This document shows positions 1 through 10,959 of a stretch of DNA of 64,000 nt, piece after piece. Below the pieces are notes generated by a model. It was not told where the DNA came from. It was given only the letters and a program-made list of their open reading frames with translations, and did no database searches. Source of the stretch: Charina bottae (taxonomy: Eukaryota > Chordata > Lepidosauria > Squamata > Charinaidae). The stretch is taken from NCBI GenBank assembly GCA_023362775.1, contig JALMGJ010000006.1, forward strand, positions 13,030,501-13,094,500, read 5' to 3'. The position numbers and the translations under genes were made by a program. Each line of letters opens with the position of its first letter. Position 1 is the first letter of the stretch.

Positions 1-328
1 ATTTCCTTCCAACAGCAGAAAGATACATATGTTGTGTATGTCATGCCCCCCAAGGAGGAAATCACTCACGTGGTGCCTCCTGGTAGTCAGTGTAACTGAA
101 AAATGCCACACAGGATATATACTTTGTTTAACGGGGAGGATACTAATCACTTATTTGATACCACAAAGATGTCCGTTATTCTTCTGCAATATCTTGGAAA
201 TGTCCATTTTCATTCTCAGAGTCAGAGAAAATTCCATACCACCTCCCAAGGTCAGTGAAATGCCTTTATTATAAAAGTGTAGGGGGAAATTCAAAGGTCT
301 TCACTGGGGAATGCAGCAGATGTAGATC
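1..328. other. Unassigned sequence at left edge
   Basis: AT-rich sequence with short open frames only. I recognise no exon or repeat family here. Confidence 0.4.
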
Positions 329-336
329 TGCTAGAC

Positions 337-637
337 CATGGGTGGGGAACGTCCAGCCCGTGGGCTGTGTAAGGCCTGCGAAATCATTTGGTCTGGCCCT
401 GCCAAGGCAACCGCAGGAGGGACTCGAAATTCAATAAATCTAGGAGCTCCTGCCCGCAAACCCCGCCCCCTTCCACGCGATTTCCTCCCACCCACAAACC
501 CTGCCCCCGGTGCTTGTGATTGGCTCCCACCCACAAACCCCACCTCCTTCCGCGTGATTGGCTCCCGCCCCCCGGTCCGCAAATGTTGTTATAAATATCC
601 AAATGGCCCTTGGCATAAAAAAGGTTCCCCACCCCTG
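337..637. mobile_element. Non-autonomous hAT element (MITE), GC-rich family 1
   Basis: The terminal inverted repeats are catgggtggggaac on the left and gttccccacccctg on the right. The element is flanked by an 8-bp target duplication with one mismatch, tgctagac (329-336) and tactagac (638-645), the length typical of hAT elements. The 301-bp interior has no transposase. It holds repeated GC-rich units built around 'gattggctccc' and 'cgcaaaccc', unlike the AT-rich flanks. It is a relative of the copy at 10261-10524. Short open frames on both strands across it are compositional artefacts. Confidence 0.85.
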
Positions 638-645
638 TACTAGAC

Positions 646-1528
646 ACACAGAAAGTTAATCTGGTTCAACATCAACTGCCAATTACTCCAGAAAGCCCAT
701 GAGCAGGAAGTGTTGTTGCCTCACCATGTAGCATTTGGTGGCATACCACCTTGAACATGGAGGTTTTATATGACCAATTTGTCCAATCCCCTTTTAAAGC
801 TACTGTTGTCAGGGGCCACTGCCATATCTTTGTCACAGCAACTTCCACAAATGATACTGTATACTCCATGGAAATAAATGCCAAGTCTCTGTCAACCTTG
901 AGTTCTTGGCAACAATATGCTTGTTCTGATATGCATTTTAACTTCCCATTATAGCCCATAATCCTGATGCTCCCTAGTGGTCTCCCATTTAACTACTAAC
1001 CAGGCCGAGGTGTTTGGCTTCCCAGGTGAGGAAAGGTTGTCCAGGTTCTGCAACTACTAAAACACAATGTTAATAGTTACTCTGAATTTACTGCCAGCCA
1101 TAACATCACTAAAAATTCAAGGCTGTTCCTTCATTCACAGCCTGTCTCATATATGCAGCCCAACATTGGTTCTACTTCTTGATCAGTTTTACAGCATGAT
1201 TGAATATTGAAGAGTAGCTTTAAGAGAAATGAAGATACTTATGCTAATATTTTCCCATTTGTTTTTTTCTATTTATTCTTAACTCAAAGCTTAATGGGTT
1301 TTGCATTATCAAGTTTGTTCTTCATTAAACCGACAGGATAACACTAGAATATCATTGCATTTATCCTGCTATATTATTTACATTTTATATTTTCCCACCC
1401 AATTATACAGCATCCAAATAGCACCTTAATCCAACCAAAATAAAAGCATTGATTTCACTGTGTTTACAGAAATTTCATTTATTAAGAAACAGGCAAATGT
1501 AAGTTTCCTACATTTACAAATGCCTTGA

Positions 1529-1532
<4 letters not shown>
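646..1532. other. Unassigned AT-rich sequence
   Basis: No gene, RNA or known repeat recognised. Short frames of 67 and 95 codons overlap on opposite strands and show no domain. Confidence 0.4.

Positions 1533-1620
<88 letters not shown>
1533..1620. repeat. Compound (GT)n(GA)n microsatellite
   Basis: An uninterrupted GT run (1533-1570) passes directly into an uninterrupted GA run (1571-1620). The apparent Leu/Ser and Thr/His repeat peptide on the minus strand is a by-product. Confidence 0.97.
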
Positions 1621-1623
<3 letters not shown>

Positions 1624-2196
1624 ATATTTTCCAGCTATTTTTGTTTCCTGTCCTAATTATTCTTTTGCAATGAGATACAGGAAACTTACTAAAATACTGT
1701 AAGAAAAATGTAATAAACATATTTATATCTATATGAAATCTGCAGCTGTACAAGTTTGTTTAATATTCCCCATGAAATGTCACTTCAGAATTTTTCATAT
1801 ATCTGAACATATGAAGTTTTTTTTCAATTACATCTGTTTGAAAATGTAATATGGAAAAGACTTTTCTGAAACACAGATGACTATCAGGCTCCATAATCAG
1901 GATACTTCTTAGGTAATAAAAGAGCATTATATAAAACTTCAAAGTAATTGAATTCTCACACAAAGGCAATGATTTTAGCTGTTAAACATCAGGATTTGAA
2001 ATCTACATTAATAATTTCTCCCTCTCCCACACAAATTGATATACATGCTCATGATAACAGTTTCTCCGTTTGATGGAGAGATCTGAGAATCCTAATCTAT
2101 GGAGGTAGTAATTCAAAACTGATTTAGATTGGGTTTACTTCTCTTACTCAAGGGACCAGCCTGTTTCCACGTTTAACAGTAAATTTAGACTCTGAA
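1621..2196. other. Unassigned AT-rich sequence
   Basis: No gene or known repeat recognised between the microsatellite and the fold-back element. Confidence 0.4.
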
Positions 2197-2213
2197 AGAC
2201 AAAGTTTAGGTAG

Positions 2214-2598
2214 TCTGTAGCTTGAATCATGTCAACTGGATTTCTATTTTCTCAGTGGAAACGTTTCGCTCCTTATCCAAGGAGCTTCTTCAGTCTGAGC
2301 AAAGTTAGTAAGGGAATCCTTAAATATGTTTCTAGGTGGCTGTGTGACCTTGCACCTGGGGCTAGGTCATGGTTATTTTTGAGATGTTATTTCTAAGTCC
2401 CTTTATCATCTAAAGGAGGGTCGTTAAAATCACCATGCTGCTGTTGAGCTTGCGAAATGGTCTTAATCTTCCTAGGCACAGAAGACAAAGCAGGAAGGAA
2501 AATAGGGGAAAGATTGTGCCTGAGGCCCCCACCTCTATAATCCAGTTGACATGATTCAAGCTACAGACAATTCCACCTGGATGACTGAGAACCTTCAT
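2214..2598. mobile_element. Penelope-like or fold-back element, copy 1
   Basis: A 385-bp insertion is flanked by a 17-bp direct repeat agacaaagtttaggtag (2197-2213 and 2599-2615). The left end starts tctgtagcttgaatcatg. The right end holds its inverse and runs about 40 bp further, so the inverted ends are unequal. The interior (about 2310-2540) has no long frame. The long target duplication argues for target-primed insertion rather than a DNA transposon. The same ends occur at 19931-20168. Assignment to Penelope-like elements is by general resemblance only. Confidence 0.6.
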
Positions 2599-2796
2599 AG
2601 ACAAAGTTTAGGTAGCTTAATCTTTAAGAACAGTATTCTGTGGGCAAATCAGGAAACAGATTTAGCCTGCCTAGGAATTCCTAAATCGTTTGCTGACATA
2701 GAAACTCAAGTTCCTCAGACCTGAAACCTATACTCTGAATACACTGTGAATATTCAAAGCCCTCAATTTGGACTCAGCATAGGCATACACTTTTCA

Positions 2797-4019
2797 CTGG
2801 CGATCACTCATAGCCAAGTAAGATTGTCTTCCAAAGGTAAAATTTTAACAGTGGATCCGTAAGTGGCTGTAAAGGCCAATTCTGGATCCACACAACCTCC
2901 CACAATGAGGGCATAGGTTTCCGGGTGGGAGACGGTCATGATGAGGGTTTGCCTGACGTGCCTTCCTTTTAGCTCTTTTCTCCCTTTCGCCCTGTACTCG
3001 TGCTTCTTCAAAGTCCATAGCGCCATTAATAAAGGCTGACCTCCATTTGAAACGCTCATGAGTTAGGGCTTCCCAGTTCTCAATGCTGATATTACATTTT
3101 TTTTAACTTAGCTTTGAGAGTATCTTTGAATCTCTTTTGCTGTCCACCAATATTCCGTTTTCCATTCTTAAGTTGGGAGTAAAGTAGCTGCTTTGGAAGA
3201 CGGTGGTCAGGCATTCAAACAACATGACCGATCCAGCGAAGTTGATGTTGGATGATCATTGTTTCAATGCTGATGGTTTTCGCTTCTTCTAATACGCTAA
3301 CATTAGTCCGCCTATCTTCCCAAGTAATTTGCAGAATTTTTCGGAGGTAGCGTTGATGGAATCTTTCAAGAAGTTGGAGGTGGCGTTTGTAGAGGGTCCA
3401 TGTTTCACAGGCGTACAGAAGGGTTGGTAGTACAATGGCTTTGTAAACAAACATTTTGGTCTCCCTGCGAATGTCCCGATCTTCAAACACTCTACGCTTC
3501 ATTCGGGAGAAAGCTACACTCGCAGAGCACAGGCAATGCTGAATTTCAGCGTCGATGTCGGCTTTTGTAGATAGATGGCTGCCGAGATAAGAAAAGTGGT
3601 CGACATTTTCTAGTGACACACCTTTAAGCTAGATTGATGGCGCTGCAGAGGGATTGGTTCGAACTTGCTGGTAAAGCACTTTGGTTTTTTTAATGTTAAT
3701 CGAGAGGCCGAGCTTTTCATATGCTTCTGCAAAGATGTTTAGGATAGTTTGAAGATCTTCCTCGGAGTGTGCACAGACTACGTTATCATCAGCATATTGA
3801 AGTTCTATAACAGAAGTTGTAATTACCTTATTTTTTGCTTTCAGCCTACTAAGATTAAAAAGCTTTCCATCTGTTTGATATATAATTTCTACACCAGTAG
3901 GAAGTTTCTCTTCAACAAGGTGCATAATCATAGCGATGAAGATAGCGAATAAGGTTGGAGCAATAACACATCCCTGTTTAACGCCGGATTCCACTTTAAA
4001 TGGATCGCTTTGAGAGCGT
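2797..4019 (-). pseudogene. LINE ORF2 fragment, copy A (RT, C-terminal domain, zinc finger)
   Basis: This is the 3' part of a non-LTR retrotransposon reverse transcriptase on the minus strand. About 3629-4019 encodes the GVKQGC and YADD motifs of the RT palm. About 3160-3619 encodes the thumb and C-terminal domain (RWIGHVV, followed by a basic GKRN segment). Downstream are a W-E-A-L-T-H-E-R segment and, at 2848-2913 in another frame, a zinc finger with C-x2-C and C-terminal His/Cys residues, followed at once by a TAA stop. A TAG codon at 3629-3631 replaces a glutamine kept in copy B, and an A8 run (about 3097-3104) shifts the frame before the finger. The 5' half (endonuclease) is missing. The clade is uncertain: it is neither BovB nor L2, both of which occur elsewhere in the window. 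Confidence 0.8.
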
Positions 4020-4107
4020 AGGAAGTTTCTCTTCAACAAGGTGTATAATCATAGCGATGAAGATAGCGAATAAGGTTGGAGCAATAACACATCCCTGTTT
4101 AACGCCA
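3899..4107. repeat. Direct duplication of an 88-bp RT segment
   Basis: Bases 3899-3985 (RT coding, starting aggaagtttctcttcaac) recur in the same orientation at about 4019-4106, with the difference gtgcataatc versus gtgtataatc. The second unit sits at the 5' end of LINE copy A and ends at 'taacgccacagtg', where LINE similarity stops. Confidence 0.85.
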
Positions 4108-4270
4108 CAGTGTTAAACACAGTGTTAAACACAGTGGACCTTACCGCCATGGGTGACCCTACCAGGAGTACATGACTCCCGACGGCTTCGCTCACAGGGT
4201 TCATTGGGAACACACAAGCCCACTCACCACAACAAGGTGACGATCCAGTGAGTGAGAGGCATACACTAAC
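4108..4270. repeat. Repeat-like module next to LINE copy A
   Basis: After two 'cagtgttaaaca' units, the segment 'catgggtgaccctaccagga' through 'caccacaacaaggtgacg' resembles a module I have seen next to non-LTR retrotransposons in several animals. It may be a rearranged 5' part of the same LINE family. The call rests on recognition only. Confidence 0.3.
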
Positions 4271-5266
4271 AATGGGCAAGGACAAAGGTGCTGAATACCT
4301 GTATACCAGAAAAGAGTGATTTAGTAAAACCATTAGTAATACACAAAACGAGATTGTTACACGTTTATCCACAATATATGCAAAAACTGCTACTTTTAGC
4401 TAGTTTCGAACCGGAAAGCATGTAATAGTAATTAGATGGAAGCCAGCATCTCCCACTGTGGCTTATGGAAGGCTTCCATTATCAGGTTTTGGCTCACTGA
4501 AACAGTAAGCCTTCATTTAGTCAGCTCAGGAAGCTGAAGAGAAAAATTATGTCTCCAAAAGAAAAAAGAAAAATGTGACACAAGGACCATATGCATATGG
4601 ATATCACATAATAGTTAATGATTTATAAAAGATACAAGATAAAGGACAGATTTCTAGCTCTCTCAACATCTGTGGTGTTAGTCTATATCCCAGTAGTAAT
4701 ACAAATTGTAAATTTGTTACCGCCAACCAATTTTTAACACTTGGGGATATCTACATATACAGAACACATTAACTTGCTGATTTATGTCCATAGGCAAACC
4801 CTTTTCTTCCACAATGGAGTAAAGTACTGAATCTTTAGAGATCATTAAGATCATGGAAGTGACTGGCCTGAAGCACACAGGTTCAGGACAGTTTTAATAA
4901 CTCAGACATTCTGCATGTTTTGAGAACCCACAGCTAGTTGCAAAGTTAAACATGTTGGCCAACTTACATGATATTCTTGTGACTATATTTTAAATATTTA
5001 ACAATATATTCAGCAGATGTATGTGAGAGAGAAATCTATCAACATCAATAACAATGCATAAGGTAGTATCTGAATAAGGGGAATCTTTTAAAAATGTACA
5101 TCTCAAAAAAGTACCATTGTGTATACTTTCAAAGGGATCTTAACGTGCATTGAAAGAAACTTCACAATTTCTGAGGATACTATGGACGTATATGGTTTTC
5201 AGTCCTTTTTAATCCATCAAAATATTTTCAAAGTAAGCAGAACAAATCCTTTCTGCAACATTTAAG
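4271..5266. other. Unassigned AT-rich sequence
   Basis: No gene or repeat family recognised. Confidence 0.4.
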
Positions 5267-5310
5267 CCTCATTATAGAGTTCTCACATCCCACTAAACTC
5301 TATAATGAGG
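5267..5310. repeat. Perfect 15-bp inverted repeat (hairpin)
   Basis: cctcattatagagtt (5267-5281) is exactly reversed as aactctataatgagg (5296-5310), with a 14-base loop. It could form a stem-loop or cruciform. I see no T-tract or gene that would make it a terminator. Confidence 0.85.
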
Positions 5311-5364
5311 TTAATAAAATGCAACTGCCATGTTGACGTAACATGCTATGCCCAAATAAAATAT

Positions 5365-6350
5365 AGTAGGCTTATACACAAGTCAGGAAGCCACAGTCCA
5401 GATGGAACATGGTGAAATAGAATGGCTCCAGGTCAGCAAAGAAGGGAGACAAGGCTGTATACTCCCCCATTATTTATTCAACCTATATGCTGAATATATA
5501 TTGATGGAAGCTGAATTGGAAGATATGTGTGATTTTAAAAATGGAGGAAGAAACATAAAAAACCTGTCCTATGCAAATGACACTATTATGACAGTTGAAA
5601 GTGCAAATGATCTGCAATCTCTATTAATGAAAGTCATGGAGCACAGTGATATATTGGGACTAAGATTAAATATAAAGAAGATCAAACTAATGACAAGAAC
5701 AGCAACCAGCCTTAGAATTGACAATGAAAACACTAAAGTAGTGGACAGCTTCTGCCTTTTAGGATCAACCATCAATATCAAAAGAACAAGCAGTCAAGAA
5801 ATACACTGCAAACTGACACTCAGTAGAGTAGCAATGAAGGCTTTGGAAAAGATATTCAGAGGTTGTGAGGAGTCTATACCTACACAGATCAGAATCATGC
5901 AGACAATGTTTTTTTATGACATTCTATGGAAGCAAAAGTTGGGACTTTGAAGAAGCAGGATAGGAAGAGTATTGAACCTTTTGAACTTTGGTGTTGGGGA
6001 AGACTCTGAAGAATAACATAGATAGCCAAGAAAACAAACAAATCGATCATCAAACAAATCAACCCAGAGTTCTTATTGGAGGCACAAATGAGCAGACTCA
6101 AATTACCATATTTTGGGCACATTATGTGAAGACCCAGCTCTCTGGAGAAATTTATGATGATGAGAAAAATGGAAAAAGAGAGAGAAGAGGACAACCAGCA
6201 GGAAGGTGGGCAGACTCAATTACAGTGGTGATGAGTGCACTGTTAAGAGTCCCTAAAGGACCAGTTTGGGTACAGATTGTGATAGAAATAACCTATATAT
6301 GTGGTCACTAAGAGTCACCTACTTTATGGCACATAATCAATTAATCAAAA
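5365..6350 (+). pseudogene. Old RTE-type LINE RT fragment
   Basis: The translation follows the BovB-group RT: RQGCILPHYLFNLYAEYI, then NIKNLSYANDT (the YADD box decayed to YAND), LGLRLNIKK, and a C-terminal GKRERRGQPAGRWADSI segment. The frame is open at 5402-5950 and then broken by frameshifts. The 3' end (about 6305-6350) has 'atggcacataatcaat', also found in inverse at about 14978-14993. The endonuclease and N-terminal RT are absent. It is much more diverged than the BovB copy at 29.1-30.3 kb. Confidence 0.75.
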
Positions 6351-7097
6351 GAGCACATGGCTTTTACAATCTAGACATCTGGCAGGATAGCATATGGCAA
6401 ACATGGCACTCTACTGATCCATTTGGCCTTTCAGAACCATTAGTATCCTTATTTGCTACTAAACAAAGCAATAGCATTACTGGCTTTTATTATCGTGGTT
6501 TATAATTTCTGCTTTGGTGTTCGGCAGGCTAGTGGGGTAGAAAACATTTCCATTTATACTCCTAACAGTATTTTTTTTTTGATTGACATGGTGGCTATTA
6601 TCCCAAATTCAAATACTGTCATACATTCTTAGGATGAGACCATGGGATGATATTTGATGTAAGCTTGTAAGAGGGAACACATGGCTTATACAAATCATTT
6701 CACTTACTGCTGAAATCCACCTGCCCACTGGAAGGAGTATGAAGTAATTCCTTTGCACTAGGTAGAACACAATGAACAGGAAAAAAGAATGAAAGTATTA
6801 AGTGGCCCTAATTTAAATGACAATAGGAGGGACATAAACTATCACCATAAACCACAGGTTGATTTCAGAGTATTTAAGCAGTGCATAATAATTCTAAATA
6901 TACTGAGAACAAATTTAATTACTTTGTTTTCTAGTTATTTTCCTACTGACTTCCATCAAAATGCAAGGACAGCTACCCATTTTCAGGGACAATAACATCT
7001 TTAACAAAAAATGATTTCAGAAGTGTTGAGAAGCTTTGAAAAAATAATAGTTTGGTGGGCCATTTTATGACATCTGTTTTTTCACATACAAAAAGAC
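6351..7097. other. Unassigned AT-rich sequence
   Basis: No gene or recognised repeat. Short open frames show no domain. Confidence 0.4.
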
Positions 7098-7790
7098 CAC
7101 AGTTTATACAAATACAAATTATATTAATTTATATACAATTCAATTTTTATTTCGGTCATAGACCAGCATACAACTAGTAACATAACAATTACGCTGAAGT
7201 AGAAATAAAATAAATATAAAAAAGTCATATTGATAGCATAGAATAAGATAAAGATAAAATTATTAAGGTAATATTACAGGATACAGGTATTAAAAAGCAA
7301 AAAAAAAACCCCTTTAAAATTACAATTAATTTTACAATGAATAATCTATAAACTATAAATAACTAGGGCAAATAACTATAAAAGGGCATAAATAATACTA
7401 GAATTTGTGTAACACTACGAGAATGTAAAACTATGCTAAATTATATTATCAAATCAAATCAAATCAATTTAGACCAGCAAACAAAACTAAAAATTCACAT
7501 CTGGTTAGAATAAAAGAGAAAAACACTTAAAATTCTAAAAAATCTAAGAAAAATTAAAATTTGTGGCGTGCTGTACAGATTATTGAGCAATATTTAGCTA
7601 TGGCCAATGAAGTAAAATCAGATTGGTCTGATAAAAACAGTTTGAGGTAAAAAGAATCTGAACGACCTGGATATTTGATAAAAAATTGGGATAATAATTC
7701 CTGGTGAGCATCTGCATAGAGAGGACAATATAAAATGACGTGATCCATTGTTTCAATTACTCCTCTGCCACATGGGCACAATCTTTGATC
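7098..7790 (-). mobile_element. LINE 3' end (C-terminal Cys/His segment and 3' UTR)
   Basis: The minus-strand frame at 7554-7781 encodes CPCGRGVIETMDHVILYCP, the Cys-rich C-terminal motif found after the RT domain in CR1/Jockey/I-type LINEs. It is followed by FLSDQSDF and AKYC. The AT-rich remainder to 7098 would be the 3' UTR, ending (minus strand) near 'ggtctatgaccgaaataaaa'. The upstream RT is missing, as in a 5'-truncated insertion. The clade is not certain. Confidence 0.65.
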
Positions 7791-8003
7791 AAAAGGGATA
7801 TTAATTTATATACTATAAATTAAACGTACAAATTATAGATTAAAGATTTCATTAGGTAAAACTCATTTTAGTTCCTTTCCTACTTTTATGGCTGGGAAAG
7901 TCATGACTTAAGAATTGTCACTGTCCCTCTCACAGGCTAAGTAACACTGAAGATATACAATATATTACAGACAATATAATGTAATAAATTAGTGCAAAAT
8001 AAT

Positions 8004-8328
8004 GGGGGCGTGGTGGCTCAGTGGTTAAGACGCCAGGCTTGTCGACCAGAAGGTTGCAAGTTCAGCAGTTCGAGACCTGAGCGCCGCGTGACGGAGTGAG
8101 CTCCTGCACTCGCCCCAGCTCTTGCCAACCTAGCAATTCGAAAGCATGCAAATGCGAGTACATAAATAGGTACCGCTTCGGCGGGAAGGTAACAGTGTTC
8201 TGTGACTGTCATGCTGGCCACATGACCACAGAAGTGTCTTCACACAACGCTGGCTCTTTGGCCATGAAACAGAGACGAGCACCGCCCCCTAGTGTCGGAC
8301 ATGACTAAACGGGAACCTTTAACTTTTT
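8004..8328 (+). mobile_element. Sauria-type tRNA-derived SINE, copy 1
   Basis: Full-length SINE. Pol III A box TGGCTCAGTGG (8014-8024) and B box GTTCGAGACC (8068-8077) form the tRNA-like head. A conserved body follows ('gctcttgccaacctagcaat', 'ataggtaccgcttcgg'). The BovB-like tail is gtcggacatgactaaac, with an accttt-type end. The flanking duplication is tagtgcaaaataa / tagtgtaaaataa (about 7990-8003 and 8329-8341). It carries its own promoter but needs LINE enzymes to move. Confidence 0.9.
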
Positions 8329-8342
8329 TAGTGTAAAATAAA

Positions 8343-9035
8343 AGCAGTCTAATTTTCCATGTTTTGTATAGGAAGATGAAATGCATTGTTATGTCCCTTT
8401 AATAGATATTTGCTAGAAAAAAAGAGTTTGTTAATTACTTGAAAATATGCTAACATTAAACTAATCCCCCTGTATCAGCAATAGCATGTTAGCCACAGGT
8501 CGTATTTTCTCAGCTTAAGTGAAAATCTATACTACTTTATTCACCTATGAGAAAGTATTTTTTAAAAGATGTAGATATATATTAGAAAAAAAGCACTTTC
8601 AGTTATTACCCTCTAGCTCTGGAGTTAGCTTTCTCTAGGGGTTCCACAAATTGTTTTTTCCTTCAGGATATATTTCAAGGGTAATACAAGGCCATTTTAA
8701 TTGGACAATTATTTACAGCCCTGAGGCTAACAAAGGGTTTGTGTGTACATTTTATAACTAAAAACGTGTAAGTGAAAAGGGTTGTTACATACAAAGTATT
8801 GTAGACAGATTAAGAAAGCTACCTGACAAGTATTTGCCTGCTTGAGAAAATGAGCTCTCCAATCTAAGTGATGCAGAAGCAAGTGGAAGTACGTTTAATT
8901 GCAAATTTATATTTGGAGTAATCTACAACAATGATCATGGTATCTCCCCTGCCAGGTAAGTTATTTTTTTCCATACATTTTTTTCCACATAGATTTGTAA
9001 AACAAATGCTGGTGGGAAAAACTAACTCATTGATA
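8343..9035. other. Unassigned AT-rich sequence
   Basis: No gene or known repeat recognised. Confidence 0.4.
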
Positions 9036-9043
9036 TTCTAGAA

Positions 9044-9300
9044 CAGAGCTTTCCAAACTGTGTGTCGCGACACAAAAGTGTCTGGTGTGTCACCACACAA
9101 CCCGGAAGCGCTGATAATCATCAGCGCTTCCGGGTTTTCCCGCGGCGACACACCAACTGCAGCGCGCAAAACCAGAAAGCGGCAGCAGCGCTTCCGGGTT
9201 TTTGCGCGCTGCCGCAAGGACGGCACTTCTGGGTTTTCCCACGGCGACACACCAACGCCGGTGTGGTGTGTCGCTGCGGGAAAAACTTTGGAAAGCCCTG
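9044..9300. mobile_element. Non-autonomous hAT element, family 2, copy 1
   Basis: Terminal inverted repeats are cagagctttccaaact and the reverse of actttggaaagccctg. The 8-bp target duplication ttctagaa is perfect (9036-9043 and 9301-9308). The interior is GC- and CpG-rich, contains a perfect 17-bp hairpin (9099-9115 with 9120-9136) and has no transposase. Overlapping short frames on both strands are artefacts. Family members lie at 11411, 33731 and 44176. Confidence 0.93.
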
Positions 9301-9308
9301 TTCTAGAA

Positions 9309-10252
9309 GATAACACCTAACACATAATAGTTAATTCACATACTGATACATATTTTAACATACTGAAACAGTTCCATTTAATCAACTAGATTTTTTCCCA
9401 CTCTTAACAAAATACTTTGTGTCTGAATGCATCCATGCAAATAGTTTACATAAAACCGTATGCAACAAATCTTGAGAATTTCAAATTAATTCTGCATTGT
9501 GGAGGTTAATCAATCAATCAAGAGGTACTGTACAGTTTATCATTCACACATATTGTTCTACATAGCAGCAGAGGCACTGTCTAGAGCTAAACTTCAAAGA
9601 CAATTTGTGTATCATCTTATGTTAGACTCCAACACTACAAAATAGAAATGTAATAAAAAATTTAACGGACATCCCCATATTTTTATTAAGATATTTAACA
9701 GGCCCTGTTTCATTCTTTCTCTGTTTTTCTCTCAGCCCATGAGCTAGGAATTATGATTGTTAGCAACCATTTTGTTCTCCTGGATAAATTATTTTATCCC
9801 TCCTCCTTCACTCTATTTGGGGATGCAAGGTACAGAACATAGAATAGATTTTAGCTAGTCAAGTATTCACATGGCTAGTTGACTTTGTGGGGAAATGTAT
9901 TATAATGAAGAGTAAGAATGTCAATGGGTGCAATCAGAAAATCCATAAAAATAATGAGACAAAAAGGACTATTAACAGGACTGGACTCTACTGAAATCAA
10001 CAGATTTTGGGTGGAGGGAAATGAGACAGAGGCAGCTATGCATGTCTTTTCCTTTCCTTGAGAAGGGAGGGAAGGAATATGCAGTAGAGGTGGTAGTCAA
10101 GTCTTTTCATAGTTAACTGATTTTCTAGAGAGCAATACTAAAACAAGAGCAGTAAACTTAAATGGCTATCTATTTCAGACTTTGATCTTAAAACAGCCAT
10201 TGGCAAATGGTCCTTAAGTGCAAAAGCTTCAAGAGTCTCAGAAAGCTGTAAA
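9309..10252. other. Unassigned AT-rich sequence
   Basis: No gene or known repeat recognised. Confidence 0.4.
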
Positions 10253-10260
10253 CACTAAAA

Positions 10261-10524
10261 CAGGGGTCCCCAACCTGTGGGCCGTGGCCTGTTAGGAACT
10301 GGGTCGCGGGGCTCCCACCTGCAAACCCTGCCCCTTCAGCGTGATTGGCTCCTGCCTGCAACCCCCCGGTGCTTGTGATTGGCTCCCGCCCGCAAACCCC
10401 TCCCCCGGTGTGTGCGATTGGCTCCCGCCCGCAAACCCCACCCCTGGAAATCCCACCCCCCAGGTCCGCGGGAAAATAGTCTTTTAAAACCGGTCCCTGG
10501 CGCCAAAAAGGTTGGGGACCCCTG
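10261..10524. mobile_element. Non-autonomous hAT element (MITE), family 1, copy 2
   Basis: Inverted ends are caggggtccccaacct and aggttggggacccctg. The 8-bp target duplication cactaaaa is perfect (10253-10260 and 10525-10532). The interior has three or four approximate 35-40 bp GC-rich units with 'gattggctcc' and 'cgcaaacccc'. It shares its internal architecture with the 337-637 element, with a few changed end bases. Confidence 0.93.
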
Positions 10525-10532
10525 CACTAAAA

Positions 10533-10959
10533 GATTTAGTGATGCTTTGCATTTGCATTCAGCATTAGTGCTTTTACAAAATGTGTTACATTCTTACTCT
10601 GCAGTGGAACCTAATTCTAATCTGAAAAAAATGAAATTCTTATTATGGTCATATGAGTTTATTCACTTTGGAAAACTGGCAGAGTTCCTCCCAAAACTCC
10701 AACAAGATCAGAGAATATATCTGATGAGCAAAGTTTTTGCCTGGCTGGGGAGCTAAGACAACATTTTTTACAGAAACTATTTGTATTGCATTAATGCAAG
10801 GAGTCGTCCTTGGCTTTGACGGTTTCATAGATAGTTCTGTATTTTCATTAATAAATATAGCCTACTCAATTTTGTTGACAGCAACATTATATTCTTTTAT
10901 AGCTCCTAATGTTTAATCAGTTGTGGCTCCTTCACTGTAACATATTTCTAAACTTCAGA
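10533..10959. other. Unassigned sequence
   Basis: No gene or repeat recognised. Confidence 0.35.

Noticed and set aside
8004..8100. tRNA gene call in SINE heads
   Set aside because: The A and B boxes belong to SINEs: a long body, a BovB-like tail and target duplications are present, and no tRNA cloverleaf of normal length.
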